Source of the DNA: Actinomycetes bacterium
Lineage (GTDB): Bacteria > Actinomycetota > Actinomycetes > S36-B12 > UBA5976
Length of the DNA stretch: 11,281 bases
NCBI GenBank assembly: GCA_021784375.1
Contig: JAJXSV010000060.1
Coordinates: forward strand, 1-11,281
Direction of reading: 5' to 3'
Made by a program: the position numbers and the translations under genes. Shown one piece after another: positions 1 through 6,720 of the stretch. Numbering within the stretch: position 1 is the stretch's first letter; every line of letters starts with the position of its first letter. Below the pieces are notes generated by a model. That model worked only from the letters and a program-made list of their open reading frames with translations, was not told the origin of the DNA and did not search any database.

Positions 1-342
1 CATGGACGCCTTTTGCGTGGCGATGTTCTCGTAGGTCCAGGCCCGCGGATCAGCGCCGCGCTTGATGGCCGCGTTCTCCGCCGGCAGGCCGAAGGCATCC
101 CAGCCGATCGGGTGCATCACGTTGAATCCGCGCTGCGCCCAGTAACGCGCGATGACGTCGCCGAGCGCGTAGGCCTCGGCATGGCCCATGTGCAGGTCCC
201 CCGATGGGTACGGGAACATGTCGAGCACGTACTTCTTGGGGCGCGCATCATCGGCCCGGCTGGAGCGGAAGGGCGCCAGTTCGTCCCACACCGGCAGCCA
301 CCGGGCCTGGATCGCCTCGAAGTCGAAGACGTCTTCCGTCAT
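1..342 (-). CDS. leuS: Leucyl-tRNA synthetase, N-terminal fragment (3' part outside window)
   Basis: Class I aminoacyl-tRNA synthetase that charges tRNA-Leu with leucine in the cytoplasm. The first 114 codons are in the window and the frame is still open at base 1. The translated start is [15 protein letters not shown]. The LeuS block MFPYPSG is at residues 42-48, followed by the class I HIGH-type signature as HMGH at 51-54. The LeuS-typical stretch [16 protein letters not shown] begins near residue 77. The start is ATG at 342-340, preceded on the minus strand by GGAGGG (351-356) at 8-nt spacing. The gene lies downstream of tRNA-Ala and rsfS in the same direction, with two hairpins in the 144-nt gap. 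The editing domain, KMSKS loop and anticodon-binding domain would be outside the window. Identification is confident; only completeness cannot be judged. Confidence 0.96.
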   Translation of the reverse strand, partial: MTEDVFDFEAIQARWLPVWDELAPFRSSRADDARPKKYVLDMFPYPSGDLHMGHAEAYALGDVIARYWAQRGFNVMHPIGWDAFGLPAENAAIKRGADPRAWTYENIATQKASM

Positions 343-364
343 CTCGCACACCCTCCAGAAACCG

Positions 365-398
365 AACGGCCCGACTTCCTGTCGGAAGCCGGGCCGTT
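365..398 (-). terminator. 15-bp hairpin upstream of leuS; terminator-like or leader structure
   Basis: Arms at 365-379 and 384-398 pair over 15 bp around a 4-nt loop. Read as plus-strand RNA, positions 374/389 are an A-C mismatch. Read as minus-strand RNA they become a U-G wobble, so the helix is complete only in the direction of transcription here. There is no real U tract after it (CGGTTTCTGG follows), and its foot is about 8 nt upstream of the leuS Shine-Dalgarno. It could end tRNA/rsfS transcripts in a U-tract-independent way, act as an RNA processing or stability element, or sit in the leuS leader. The structure is visible; its role is inference. Confidence 0.6.
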
Positions 399-440
399 GA
401 CCAGTATCGGCGCTCATCGCGCTGCTACTTCGCTCTCGCT

Positions 441-471
441 CGGAGTCACCCGAGCAAGCTCGGGTATTCCG
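441..471 (-). terminator. Hairpin just downstream of tRNA-Ala
   Basis: A perfect inverted repeat ACCCGAGC (448-455) / GCTCGGGT (458-465) folds as a 7-bp stem with a 4-nt loop. A further 4-bp outer helix CGGA (441-444) / TCCG (468-471) is separated from it by a small internal loop. It begins 16 nt after the tRNA 3' end in the transcription direction, where a tRNA terminator or 3'-processing structure would be expected. No U tract follows. It may stop transcription partially or guide tRNA 3' trimming. Confidence 0.45.
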
Positions 472-486
472 CACTCGAGCTTCAAG

Positions 487-559
487 TGGAGCTGAGGGGA
501 TTCGAACCCCTGACCCCCTGCATGCCATGCAGGTGCGCTACCAGCTGCGCCACAGCCCC
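487..559 (-). tRNA. tRNA-Ala, anticodon GGC
   Basis: The 73-nt minus-strand sequence folds as a standard cloverleaf. The acceptor arm GGGGCTG pairs with CAGCTCC and includes the G3-U70 wobble that is the identity element of alanine tRNAs. The D arm is GCGC/GCGC. The anticodon stem CCTGC/GCAGG encloses loop ATGGCAT, giving anticodon GGC, which reads GCC and GCU codons. The T arm is AGGGG-TTCGAAT-CCCCT. The discriminator base is A, and CCA is not encoded (the next bases are CTT), so CCA must be added by nucleotidyltransferase. The gene lies between rsfS (56 nt upstream) and leuS in the same direction. Confidence 0.97.
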
Positions 560-572
560 TTGAGCGAGGTGA

Positions 573-602
573 ACCCTACATGAACGCACGCAGGATTCCG
601 AA
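573..602 (-). promoter_or_regulatory. Candidate promoter for tRNA-Ala
   Basis: On the minus strand a -10 hexamer TAGGGT (573-578, TAnnnT type) is preceded, with an 18-nt spacer, by a weak -35 TTCGGA (597-602). It lies 13 nt before the mature tRNA 5' end, leaving room for a leader of about 6-7 nt, typical of monocistronic tRNA genes. The -35 matches TTGACA at only three positions. Co-transcription from rsfS with RNase P processing is an alternative. Confidence 0.35.
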
Positions 603-615
603 ACTCGCCGTCCGC

Positions 616-990
616 CTACGGAGCGACGGGTTCCTCCAAGGGCAACGCGATGTACGGGCAGTCCTTCCACAGGCGCTCCAGGTCGTAGAACGCCCGCTCC
701 TCCTCATGCTGGATGTGCACGACGATGTCGACGTAGTCGAGCAGGATCCAACGACCCTGCTGGGTGCCCTCGCGCCGCACCGGATCGACGTCGATGCGAT
801 CGAGCGCCTCCTCGACGGCATCCGAGATGGCCTTCACCTGGCGGTCGTTGTTGCCGGTCAGGATGAGGAAGATGTCCGTGATGGCCAACTTCTCCGACAC
901 GTCGATCGCCACGATGTCGCCGGCCTTCTTCTCAGCCGCGGCCAACGCTGCCCGGGTGGTCCAGTCGATCGCGCGTTCGGTTGCCGCCAC
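616..990 (-). CDS. rsfS: Ribosomal silencing factor RsfS (Iojap/YbeB family)
   Basis: RsfS binds ribosomal protein L14 on the 50S subunit and blocks subunit joining, lowering translation during starvation. The 124-aa protein has the compact single-domain layout of the family. The core reads AGDIVAIDVSEKLAITDIFL (residues 23-42), then TGNNDRQVKAISDAVEE (45-61) and the GRWILLDYVDIVVHI strand region (79-93), all typical of Iojap/DUF143. Two in-frame GTG codons are possible starts, at 996 and 990. I chose 990 because the ribosome-binding motif TGGAG ends 5 nt before it and would overlap a start at 996. The gene follows the LCP-like gene with a 54-nt gap and precedes tRNA-Ala. Neighbouring nadD and LCP-like genes are the usual actinobacterial context. 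Confidence 0.95.
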   Translation of the reverse strand: MAATERAIDWTTRAALAAAEKKAGDIVAIDVSEKLAITDIFLILTGNNDRQVKAISDAVEEALDRIDVDPVRREGTQQGRWILLDYVDIVVHIQHEEERAFYDLERLWKDCPYIALPLEEPVAP

Positions 991-1008
991 GTGCACTCCA
1001 GTCCCGCC

Positions 1009-1023
1009 GCCGCAGGTTGCGGC
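1009..1023 (-). other. Small hairpin in the leader of rsfS
   Basis: GCCGCA (1009-1014) and TGCGGC (1018-1023) form a perfect 6-bp stem with a 3-nt loop in the 54-nt gap between the LCP-like gene and rsfS. It lies about 13 nt upstream of the rsfS Shine-Dalgarno. Such short GC-rich repeats arise readily by chance in this sequence, so its function is doubtful. Confidence 0.3.
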
Positions 1024-1044
1024 CGCGTATTCGGGGCCATTGTT

Positions 1045-1716
1045 TCACAGTCGGCTTTCCCAGAACTCCAGCCAGCCCACGAGCGTCGCCTCACTCACCG
1101 TGGCCTGCTCAGACATCCCCAGGGAACGCACCAGCCCGGTGAGCTTGTTGTGGTCCCTCGGCAGTTCCAGGAGCAGTGCGTTCAGGGCCGCGTGGAGCCG
1201 CACGCCGGTGGGGTCGGAGAGCACGAACGTGGCCGCCGCGATGCCGTCAAGGCGGCGCAATCCGGGCTCGAAGACGTCGGCACTCCCGTCCACGCGGTGC
1301 ACGAGGAGCGCGTGGTTGAGGGCCACGTTGATGCCGTCGACAGCGTCGACCAGTCCGGCGAAGGCCAGGCGATCGAGGATCACCGCGCCTGCCATCGGCC
1401 GTCGCATGGCATCGGCGACCGCCTGGCTGAGCGCATTGGGGTCGTTGATGCTCAGGGCCTCCGTCGCTTCATCGAAGCGGATCGGCTGCACCTTGAGTGA
1501 GGGACCACCGACCGGCAGCGCGGTCACCACTCCCCCATGGCCCTCGGGTGCCCGTACTCCCACCGCCACCCAGCCGGACGAAAGCGTGGCGGTCATGCGG
1601 AGGTTCGTGAAGGTGCCACGGGCCAGCAGCGTGAAGGCGGAAAGCGAGACGACGAGGACCAGGATGACCATCACGCCCAGGGTGAGCAAGGGGCGTCGCA
1701 GTGTGGACTCACGCAT
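1045..1716 (-). CDS. Membrane-anchored LCP/LytR-like protein, apparently degenerate
   Basis: The 223-aa protein begins with a short basic stretch and one transmembrane segment (about residues 9-32), so most of it should be extracytoplasmic. Its position between nadD and rsfS is where many actinobacteria carry a LytR-CpsA-Psr (LCP) gene, whose products attach polymers to peptidoglycan. Residues 110-165 echo the LCP fold: GAVILDRLAFAGLVDAVDGI resembles the 'gF..lVdalGGV' segment, and FEPGLRRLDGIAA resembles 'l.pG...LdG.qA'. I do not see the usual NillvGsD start, the polyprenyl-phosphate-binding R-x-R run, or the later R..RQ motif; FVLSDPTGVRLHAALNALL stands there instead. The protein is also shorter than usual for the family. 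The ATG start overlaps the end of nadD by 8 nt (ATGCGTGA). LCP ancestry is inference from weak similarity and synteny; 'hypothetical membrane protein' is the safe label. Confidence 0.8.
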   Translation of the reverse strand: MRESTLRRPLLTLGVMVILVLVVSLSAFTLLARGTFTNLRMTATLSSGWVAVGVRAPEGHGGVVTALPVGGPSLKVQPIRFDEATEALSINDPNALSQAVADAMRRPMAGAVILDRLAFAGLVDAVDGINVALNHALLVHRVDGSADVFEPGLRRLDGIAAATFVLSDPTGVRLHAALNALLLELPRDHNKLTGLVRSLGMSEQATVSEATLVGWLEFWESRL

Positions 1717-2368
1717 GACGGACCCCGTACAGCCCGTGCGTGACGATGTACTCCCACACCGTCAGCGGGACTTCGGCGGGCCGCTGCCGCGTGCGTGGGA
1801 TCTGCTCGCGGATCGACGTGGAGGCATCCGCCGACTCGCTGCCCGGCACCACCTCGAAGCGAAGTCCGTCGACATCGGGTGCGATGACGAATGCCCCCGG
1901 GCGCTCCACGACGAGGAAGCTGCACATCCGCACCAACTCCTCGATGCGATGCCAGGTGGGGAGCAGGGCCAGGGTGTCGCTTCCGATGATGTACCGCAAC
2001 TGCAGGTGCGGGGAGTGCATGGTGGCGACGGTGTCGAAGGCGTAGGTCGGCCCTTGCCGCCGCACCTCGAGGTCGTCGACGATGCAGTACGGCTCGTCGT
2101 GGAATGCAAGCCGCGTCATGGCAAGACGATCGGCTGCGGGCGTATCCGGGATCTTCTGCCAAGGGTCACCCGCAGGGATCACCACCACTTCGTCGACGAG
2201 TCCGGCCGCCAGCGCCGAGCGCGCCATCTGCAGGTGGGCGTTGTGCGGGGGGTCGAAGGTGCCGCCCAACAGTCCAAGGCGCGGCTTCCGGTCCCCCTGC
2301 CCGCCATTCGCCCCTCCGCCTGCGCGGGAGGCACGGGCCGGGTCATGGACCGCTCCCGATGCGCGCAT
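1709..2368 (-). CDS. nadD: Nicotinate-mononucleotide adenylyltransferase
   Basis: NadD joins nicotinate mononucleotide to AMP from ATP, making nicotinate adenine dinucleotide in NAD biosynthesis. The 219-aa protein carries the nucleotidylyltransferase signature GGTFDPPHNAH at residues 35-45, GSD at 129-131 and the C-terminal ATP-binding motif STSIREQI at 183-190. The usual (H/T)xGH motif reads HNAH, with Ala in place of Gly. About 29 Gly/Ala/Arg-rich residues precede the conserved core. I see no other ATG or GTG between the chosen ATG (2368) and the core, so this extension seems real. A much longer open frame upstream is rejected because a small gene with a strong ribosome binding site occupies it. 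The start is 2 nt after that gene's TAG, which suggests coupled translation; the end overlaps the LCP-like gene by 8 nt. Confidence 0.95.
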   Translation of the reverse strand: MRASGAVHDPARASRAGGGANGGQGDRKPRLGLLGGTFDPPHNAHLQMARSALAAGLVDEVVVIPAGDPWQKIPDTPAADRLAMTRLAFHDEPYCIVDDLEVRRQGPTYAFDTVATMHSPHLQLRYIIGSDTLALLPTWHRIEELVRMCSFLVVERPGAFVIAPDVDGLRFEVVPGSESADASTSIREQIPRTRQRPAEVPLTVWEYIVTHGLYGVRHA

Positions 2369-2370
2369 GA

Positions 2371-2505
2371 CTAGCGCTTCGGCCCCAGGCGCGTCACGAG
2401 GAGCAGGAGGAGCAGGAGGCTGCCGAGCGCGCCGGCGCCATACATCCAGGGCTGGCCGGGGATGAGGTTCGCGGCCTCCTCGGCAATCACGAGCGCGGCG
2501 GTCAT
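2371..2505 (-). CDS. Small single-pass membrane protein (44 aa), function unknown
   Basis: The frame runs from ATG at 2505 to TAG at 2371. The start has one of the best ribosome binding sites in the window, AAAGGAG with a 5-nt spacer. The product has an N-terminal segment with acidic residues (IAEEAANLIPGQP), then a hydrophobic stretch WMYGAGALGSLLLLLLLVT (about residues 19-37) and a basic tail RLGPKR, so it should be a single transmembrane helix with a cytoplasmic C-terminus. From memory, actinobacteria often carry a short unnamed membrane protein between proA and nadD; this matches in place and size. I cannot assign a role. The strong ribosome binding site, the 2-nt spacing to nadD and the membrane pattern argue it is a real gene. 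An upstream in-frame extension to 2592 is possible but has no support. Confidence 0.75.
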   Translation of the reverse strand: MTAALVIAEEAANLIPGQPWMYGAGALGSLLLLLLLVTRLGPKR

Positions 2506-2521
2506 CTGCACTCCTTTCGTC

Positions 2522-2546
2522 GCGCCGATGGTAGCGGAGCCGGCGC
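2522..2546 (-). other. Inverted repeat with a TACCAT box in the proA-small ORF gap
   Basis: GCGCCG (2522-2527) and CGGCGC (2541-2546) form 6-bp arms around 13 nt, ending 16 nt before the start of the small membrane protein gene. The loop contains TACCAT on the minus strand (2528-2533), a possible -10 element, but no convincing -35 lies 16-18 nt upstream. It could be an internal promoter region or simply a stem in the intercistronic RNA. Confidence 0.3.
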
Positions 2547-2561
2547 TCGGCACCGCGTGTG

Positions 2562-2580
2562 CCCGCCATTCAGTGGCGGG
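2562..2580 (-). terminator. Hairpin over the proA stop codon
   Basis: CCCGCCA (2562-2568) and TGGCGGG (2574-2580) pair perfectly over 7 bp with a 5-nt loop. The proA TGA (2572-2570) lies in the loop. No U tract follows. It may weaken read-through or protect the 3' end of the proB-proA message. It is the only sizeable break (64 nt) between proB and rsfS apart from the short rsfS leader. Confidence 0.4.
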
Positions 2581-3829
2581 TATGGCCTGCACCCGTGACG
2601 ACGTACTTGGTGGAGGTGAGCTCCTTCAGCCCCATGGGCCCGCGCGCATGCAACTTCTGGGTGGAGATGCCGATCTCGGCACCGAAGCCGAACTCACCGC
2701 CGTCGGTGAACCGGGTTGAGGCATTGACCATGACCGCGGCAGCGTCCACGGCGTCCGTGAACCTGGCGATGGCTGCCGCGGAGTCGGCCACGATCGCCTC
2801 GGTGTGGCCCGTTGACCACTTCCGGATGTGCGCGATGGCGTCGTCGATCGAGTCCACGATGCCGGCTGCCATGTCCAGGGAGTAGTACTCCCGCGCCCAG
2901 TCCTCGTCCGTGGCCGGCAGGTGCGGCGCTCCCGCCGCGACAGCCGCGGCCACGAAGGTCGCATCCCCGTGGATCGTGACGCCGGAGTCGCGGAAGGCCG
3001 CGGCGAGCCGGGGAAGCAGCTCGGCCGCGATCGCGCGGTGCACCAGCACCGTCTCCGCCGTGTTGCACACCGAGGTGCGTTCGGTCTTGGAGTTGATGAC
3101 GATGTCGACCGCCATGTCGAGGTTCGCCGATGCATCCACGTAAACGTGGCAGTTCCCGACGCCGGTCTCGATGACAGGCACCGTCGAGCCGTTCACCACG
3201 GCGTTGATGAGGCCGGCCCCGCCTCGGGGGATGATCACATCGACCAGCCCACGTGCGGTCATCAGCTCGGTGACCTCATCGTGGGTCGATCCGGGCACGA
3301 GTTGGATGATGTCGGCGGAGAATCCTTGTGCGGCAACGGCGCGCTGCATCACCGCGACCAAGGCCGTGTTGGTGTTCAGCGCCGACGCGGAACCGCGCAG
3401 CAGTGACACATTCCCGCTCTTCAGGCAGAGCGCGGCGGCATCGACGGTCACATTGGGGCGCGCCTCGTAGATCATCGCCACCACACCCAGGGGTACCCGC
3501 AGTTGGGTGATCCTGAGCCCGTTCGGCTGCGTATACCCCTGCAGGACCTCACCGACGGGATCGGGCAGTGCGGCCACGTCGCGCACGGCGCCCGCGATCG
3601 CGCGCAGCCGGGAATCGTCCAAGCTCAGACGATCGATGATCGCGGCATCTGTGCCCGACTCCCTGGCTGCAGCGACGTCGAGGTCATTGGCGGCGATGAT
3701 GCTCACGGCATGGGCCTCGAGGGCATCGGCGATCGCTGACAGGGCCCGGTCCTTGCGCTCCCGATGCGCGATGGCGAGCGTGGGCGCCGCCTCGCGGGCG
3801 CGCCGACATGCGGCGATGACCTCAGACAT
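2570..3829 (-). CDS. proA: Gamma-glutamyl phosphate reductase
   Basis: ProA reduces gamma-glutamyl phosphate to glutamate-5-semialdehyde with NADPH, the second step of proline synthesis, in the cytoplasm. The 419-aa protein is of normal length. It has the aldehyde-dehydrogenase-like fold with PRGG (201-204), [12 protein letters not shown] (221-232), the catalytic cysteine Cys255 in TSVCNTAE, and the C-terminal ProA signature beginning [20 protein letters not shown] (368-387). I chose ATG at 3829. It overlaps the end of proB by 8 nt and has AGGGG 5 nt upstream, whereas the alternative GTG at 3835 would abut that motif. ProA and ProB usually act together because the acyl phosphate is labile, and the overlap fits coupled synthesis. 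Confidence 0.97.
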   Translation of the reverse strand: MSEVIAACRRAREAAPTLAIAHRERKDRALSAIADALEAHAVSIIAANDLDVAAARESGTDAAIIDRLSLDDSRLRAIAGAVRDVAALPDPVGEVLQGYTQPNGLRITQLRVPLGVVAMIYEARPNVTVDAAALCLKSGNVSLLRGSASALNTNTALVAVMQRAVAAQGFSADIIQLVPGSTHDEVTELMTARGLVDVIIPRGGAGLINAVVNGSTVPVIETGVGNCHVYVDASANLDMAVDIVINSKTERTSVCNTAETVLVHRAIAAELLPRLAAAFRDSGVTIHGDATFVAAAVAAGAPHLPATDEDWAREYYSLDMAAGIVDSIDDAIAHIRKWSTGHTEAIVADSAAAIARFTDAVDAAAVMVNASTRFTDGGEFGFGAEIGISTQKLHARGPMGLKELTSTKYVVTGAGHTRH

Positions 3830-4943
3830 GCACACCCCTCAGCAGCACCATGTCGTCCCGGTGGATGCACTCGCGACCGTACTCGTCACCGAGTGCTGCA
3901 GCGAGATCAGCCGTCGACTTGCCACGCATGCGCTCGACGTCGGTGGAGTCGAAGTTCACCAGACCGCGTGCGAAGACCACACCGTGCGGATCGAGCACGT
4001 CGACCGGATCACCCGCCGTGAAGTCCCCTGACACCCCGATGATGCCGGCGGCGAGTAGGGACTTGCCACGCTCCCGCAGCGCCATCACGGCGCCGGCGTC
4101 AACCGTCACGCTGCCGCGGATGGAGGTGGCGTGCTCGAGCCACAGGAGGCGGGTCGGGCGACGCCTGGGCGCAGCATGGAACAGCGTCCCGACCTCCTCG
4201 CCGAAGAGCGCCGCACGCGCCCGCTCCGCATTCGTGAGCACCACCGGGATCCCGGCGCCCGTCGCGATCCGCGCGGCATCGACCTTCGTGGCCATGCCTC
4301 CGCGCCCAACGCCGGCATTGCCGACGCCACCGATCCGCACGTGGTCCAGGTCGGCAGCCGTGCGCACCTCCGGCACCAGTTCTCCCCCGGCCGAGGGCGG
4401 CCCCGAGTACAGGCCGTCGACATCGGAAAGCAGGACCAGGGCGTCGGCCTGGATGGCATGCGCCACCAGTGCGGCCAGACGGTCGTTGTCGCCGAACTGG
4501 ATCTCGGCGGTGGCCACGGTGTCGTTCTCATTGACGATGGGCAGGGCACCGAACTCAAGCAGCCGCAGCAGTGCCCGCTGAGCATTGGCATGGTGCGAGC
4601 GGCGCGACAGGTCGTCGACGGTGAGCAGCACCTGGGCCACCACCACATCGCGCTCCGCGAATGCCTGCGCGTACTGCGCGAAGAGCAGGCCCTGACCGAC
4701 AGCAGCGGCTGCCTGCTGGGTGGGCAGGTCCGTGGGACGCCGGGACAGCCCGAGCGGGGCGAGGCCGGTCGCGATGGCGCCGGACGAGACGACGATCACG
4801 TCAGCCGTGCCGCGGCGGTCGGCGATGGAGTCCACGAAGGAGAGCAGGCGCAGCACATCGAGCCCACCAGCGCGGGAACTCAGCGATGAAGACCCGATCT
4901 TCACCACCATGCGCTTGGCGTTCGCGATGGCGTCGCGGCTCAT
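3822..4943 (-). CDS. proB: Glutamate 5-kinase with C-terminal PUA domain
   Basis: ProB phosphorylates glutamate with ATP, the first and usually feedback-inhibited step of proline synthesis. The 373-aa protein has the amino-acid-kinase domain followed by a PUA domain (about 278-360), the long two-domain form. Visible motifs are VVKIGSSS (13-20), VSSGAIATG (52-60), NENDTVA (138-144), FGDNDRLAA (150-158), LLSDVDGLY (171-179) and the nucleotide-site stretch [14 protein letters not shown] (211-224). The start ATG (4943) overlaps the obgE TGA by 4 nt (ATGA). The stop lies inside the first codons of proA. No separate promoter is apparent, so proline genes here are probably expressed from the rplU/obgE transcript. 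Confidence 0.97.
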   Translation of the reverse strand: MSRDAIANAKRMVVKIGSSSLSSRAGGLDVLRLLSFVDSIADRRGTADVIVVSSGAIATGLAPLGLSRRPTDLPTQQAAAAVGQGLLFAQYAQAFAERDVVVAQVLLTVDDLSRRSHHANAQRALLRLLEFGALPIVNENDTVATAEIQFGDNDRLAALVAHAIQADALVLLSDVDGLYSGPPSAGGELVPEVRTAADLDHVRIGGVGNAGVGRGGMATKVDAARIATGAGIPVVLTNAERARAALFGEEVGTLFHAAPRRRPTRLLWLEHATSIRGSVTVDAGAVMALRERGKSLLAAGIIGVSGDFTAGDPVDVLDPHGVVFARGLVNFDSTDVERMRGKSTADLAAALGDEYGRECIHRDDMVLLRGVHV

Positions 4944-6385
4944 GCCTCGTCGTCCTCCTCATCGATGTCCCAGCGAGCGACGTAGGGCTCGAAGACCTCC
5001 TTGGCCGCGTCACGGTGCCGGTCGGCGTAGCCGTAGTTGTCGAGGCGGCTGTCGGTTCCCCGGCGGGTCATGAGCACCTCGGCGCCAGCGGAGATGGTGG
5101 GATCGAAGTCGAACACGACGGCGTCATCCCGGCGCCCGATGCGCACTTCGGCGCCTGTGGTGGCACCTTGCTTCAGCAGTTCGGTCTCGACGCCGAGCTT
5201 CGCCAGTCGGTCCGCCAGGAAGCCCACGGCTTCGGCGTTGCTGAAGTCCGTCTGCATGACCCAACGCTCGGGCTTCTCGCCGATGACGCGGAAGGCGTCG
5301 CCTTCCCGCTTGACGGTGAAGCCCGAATCGTCGACGGCCCTCGGCGAGATGGTGATGCGCTGGATGATCGGCACCGCTGCCGCGGCCCTGGCCTGGGCGA
5401 CGATGTTCGACATCGCGTAGAGCAGCGGTCGCAGCCCCTCATGCGTGGCAGCGGAGACCGTGAACACCTGCAGACCGCGTGCCAGCAGGTCAGGGGCGAC
5501 CATCTCGGCCAGTGCCTTGGCGTCCGGCACGTCGGCCTTGTTCAGCACCACAAGGCGCGGCCGATCCTCCAGGCCCCCGTGCTCGGCCAGTTCGTGCTCG
5601 ATGGCGTCGAGGTCGGCGAGCGGGTCCCGGCCGGGCTCCAGCGTGGCACAGTCGATGACGTGCACCAGGGCGGCGCAGCGCTCGACGTGGCGCAGGAACT
5701 CATGACCCAATCCCCGACCCTCGGAGGCCCCGGGGATCAGCCCCGGCACGTCGGCGACGGTGAACACGTGCTCCGCCACCTGGACCACGCCGAGGTTCGG
5801 CACGAGTGTCGTGAACGGGTAGTCCGCGATCTTGGGCCGGGCGGCGGAGATGGCGGCGATGAGCGAGGACTTCCCCGCGCTGGGGAAACCGACGAGGCCG
5901 ATGTCTGCGACCGTCTTCAACTCGAGGATCGCCGAGAGCGTCTCCCCCGGCTCGCCGAGCAGGGCGAAACCCGGGGCGCGGCGCTTGGACGACGCCAGCG
6001 CGGCGTTCCCCAGGCCACCCTTGCCACCCCTCGCCAGTACCAACTGGCTCCCCGGTGCCACGAGATCGGCGACGAACTCACCGTGCTCATCGGTGACCAC
6101 GGTCCCGGGCGGCACCTTGAGGACGGTGTCCTGACCGGACGCCCCGTGCTTGTGGGCCCCCTGTCCGGCCTTGCCCGAGGTGGCGCGGCGATGCGGTGAG
6201 TGGTGGTACTCGAGCAAGGTGGTGACCTGGGGGTCGGCGATGAGCAGGATGTCCCCACCGCGTCCACCGTCCCCACCATCGGGTCCGCCCAGCGGCTTGA
6301 ACTTCTCGCGCATCACGGAGGCACAGCCGTTGCCACCGTCACCGGCGGACACGTGCAGCACGACACGATCGACGAATGTCGTCAT
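4940..6385 (-). CDS. obgE: Obg-family GTPase (CgtA/ObgE)
   Basis: Obg is an essential GTPase of 50S subunit assembly, linked to (p)ppGpp and stress control. The 481-aa protein shows three domains in order. The Gly-rich Obg fold covers about 1-158 ([10 protein letters not shown] and [14 protein letters not shown] are characteristic). The G domain covers about 160-330, with G1 GFPSAGKSS (166-174), switch residues [12 protein letters not shown] (188-199), G3 DVPG (212-215) and G4 NKAD (282-285). The OCT domain covers about 350-430, and an acidic tail ends [11 protein letters not shown] at 6385 has a strong purine-rich ribosome binding site, GAGGAGGGA, 5 nt upstream. It follows rpmA after 77 nt holding a long hairpin, and overlaps proB by 4 nt. 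rplU-rpmA-obg is a widely conserved order. Confidence 0.98.
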   Translation of the reverse strand: MTTFVDRVVLHVSAGDGGNGCASVMREKFKPLGGPDGGDGGRGGDILLIADPQVTTLLEYHHSPHRRATSGKAGQGAHKHGASGQDTVLKVPPGTVVTDEHGEFVADLVAPGSQLVLARGGKGGLGNAALASSKRRAPGFALLGEPGETLSAILELKTVADIGLVGFPSAGKSSLIAAISAARPKIADYPFTTLVPNLGVVQVAEHVFTVADVPGLIPGASEGRGLGHEFLRHVERCAALVHVIDCATLEPGRDPLADLDAIEHELAEHGGLEDRPRLVVLNKADVPDAKALAEMVAPDLLARGLQVFTVSAATHEGLRPLLYAMSNIVAQARAAAAVPIIQRITISPRAVDDSGFTVKREGDAFRVIGEKPERWVMQTDFSNAEAVGFLADRLAKLGVETELLKQGATTGAEVRIGRRDDAVVFDFDPTISAGAEVLMTRRGTDSRLDNYGYADRHRDAAKEVFEPYVARWDIDEEDDEA

Positions 6386-6411
6386 CGCGCTCCCTCCTCA
6401 GTGGTGAATGA

Positions 6412-6444
6412 CGAAGGGACGGACCCCATGGGCCCGTCCCTTCG
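6412..6444 (-). terminator. 15-bp hairpin between rpmA and obgE
   Basis: Arms CGAAGGGACGG (6412-6422) and CCGTCCCTTCG (6434-6444) pair over 11 bp. The helix continues through a U-G wobble formed only in minus-strand RNA (6423/6433), then CCC/GGG, with a 3-nt loop at 6427-6429. The next minus-strand bases are TCATTCACCAC, not a U tract. It starts 18 nt after the rpmA stop and ends about 12 nt before the obgE ribosome binding site. It may attenuate transcription so that ribosomal protein genes are expressed above obgE, or stabilise the rplU-rpmA message. Confidence 0.6.
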
Positions 6445-6462
6445 CGACGAATGTAGGCCCTG

Positions 6463-6717
6463 TCAGGCGCCCGGCAGGATGTTCACAACGCGACGACCGC
6501 GGTGCGAGCCGAATTCGACGGTGCCGGCAGAGAGCGCGAACAACGTGTCGTCCTTGCCCAGGCCGACGTTGTCGCCCGGGTGGAAGTGCGTGCCACGCTG
6601 CCGCACGATGATCTCGCCCGCACCAACGACCTCGCCACCGAAGCGCTTGACGCCAAGGCGCTGTGCGTTCGAGTCGCGACCGTTGCGAGTGCTGGATACA
6701 CCCTTCTTGCTAGCCAT
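6463..6717 (-). CDS. rpmA: 50S ribosomal protein L27
   Basis: L27 sits near the peptidyl-transferase centre of the large subunit. The 84-aa product has the family pattern [20 protein letters not shown] and [22 protein letters not shown]. It starts directly with the mature-type MASKKG sequence, without the cleavable N-terminal extension known in Firmicutes. ATG at 6717 lies 3 nt after the rplU stop, with GGGAAG inside the end of rplU as ribosome binding site. A strong hairpin follows before obgE. Confidence 0.98.
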   Translation of the reverse strand: MASKKGVSSTRNGRDSNAQRLGVKRFGGEVVGAGEIIVRQRGTHFHPGDNVGLGKDDTLFALSAGTVEFGSHRGRRVVNILPGA

Positions 6718-6720
6718 GAG

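Noticed and set aside
343..486. Possible T-box or other riboswitch in the leuS leader
   Set aside because: The spacer contains two hairpins but I could not find a T-box consensus or a specifier loop by eye, so no riboswitch is claimed.
13..495. Plus-strand frame of 160 codons covering leuS and the spacer
   Set aside because: Opposite strand of the LeuS N-terminus with the HMGH signature; the translation has no recognisable domain.
487..559. tRNA as an integration site for a mobile element
   Set aside because: No second copy of the tRNA 3' end, integrase or phage gene is seen in the window; the flanking genes are core genes.
764..2374. Long plus-strand open frame of 536 codons opposite rsfS, the LCP-like gene and nadD
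   Set aside because: Ser/Arg/Pro-rich, low-complexity translation with no recognisable domain, running antisense to well-supported genes. It is a product of GC-rich codon bias.
1709..2569. 286-codon version of nadD starting at 2569
   Set aside because: The extra N-terminus reads through the small membrane protein gene in another frame and has no support. The core begins after the ATG at 2368, which follows that gene's stop by 2 nt.
4661..6199. Plus-strand open frame of 512 codons opposite obgE and proB
   Set aside because: Antisense shadow; the minus strand has complete Obg and ProB motifs.
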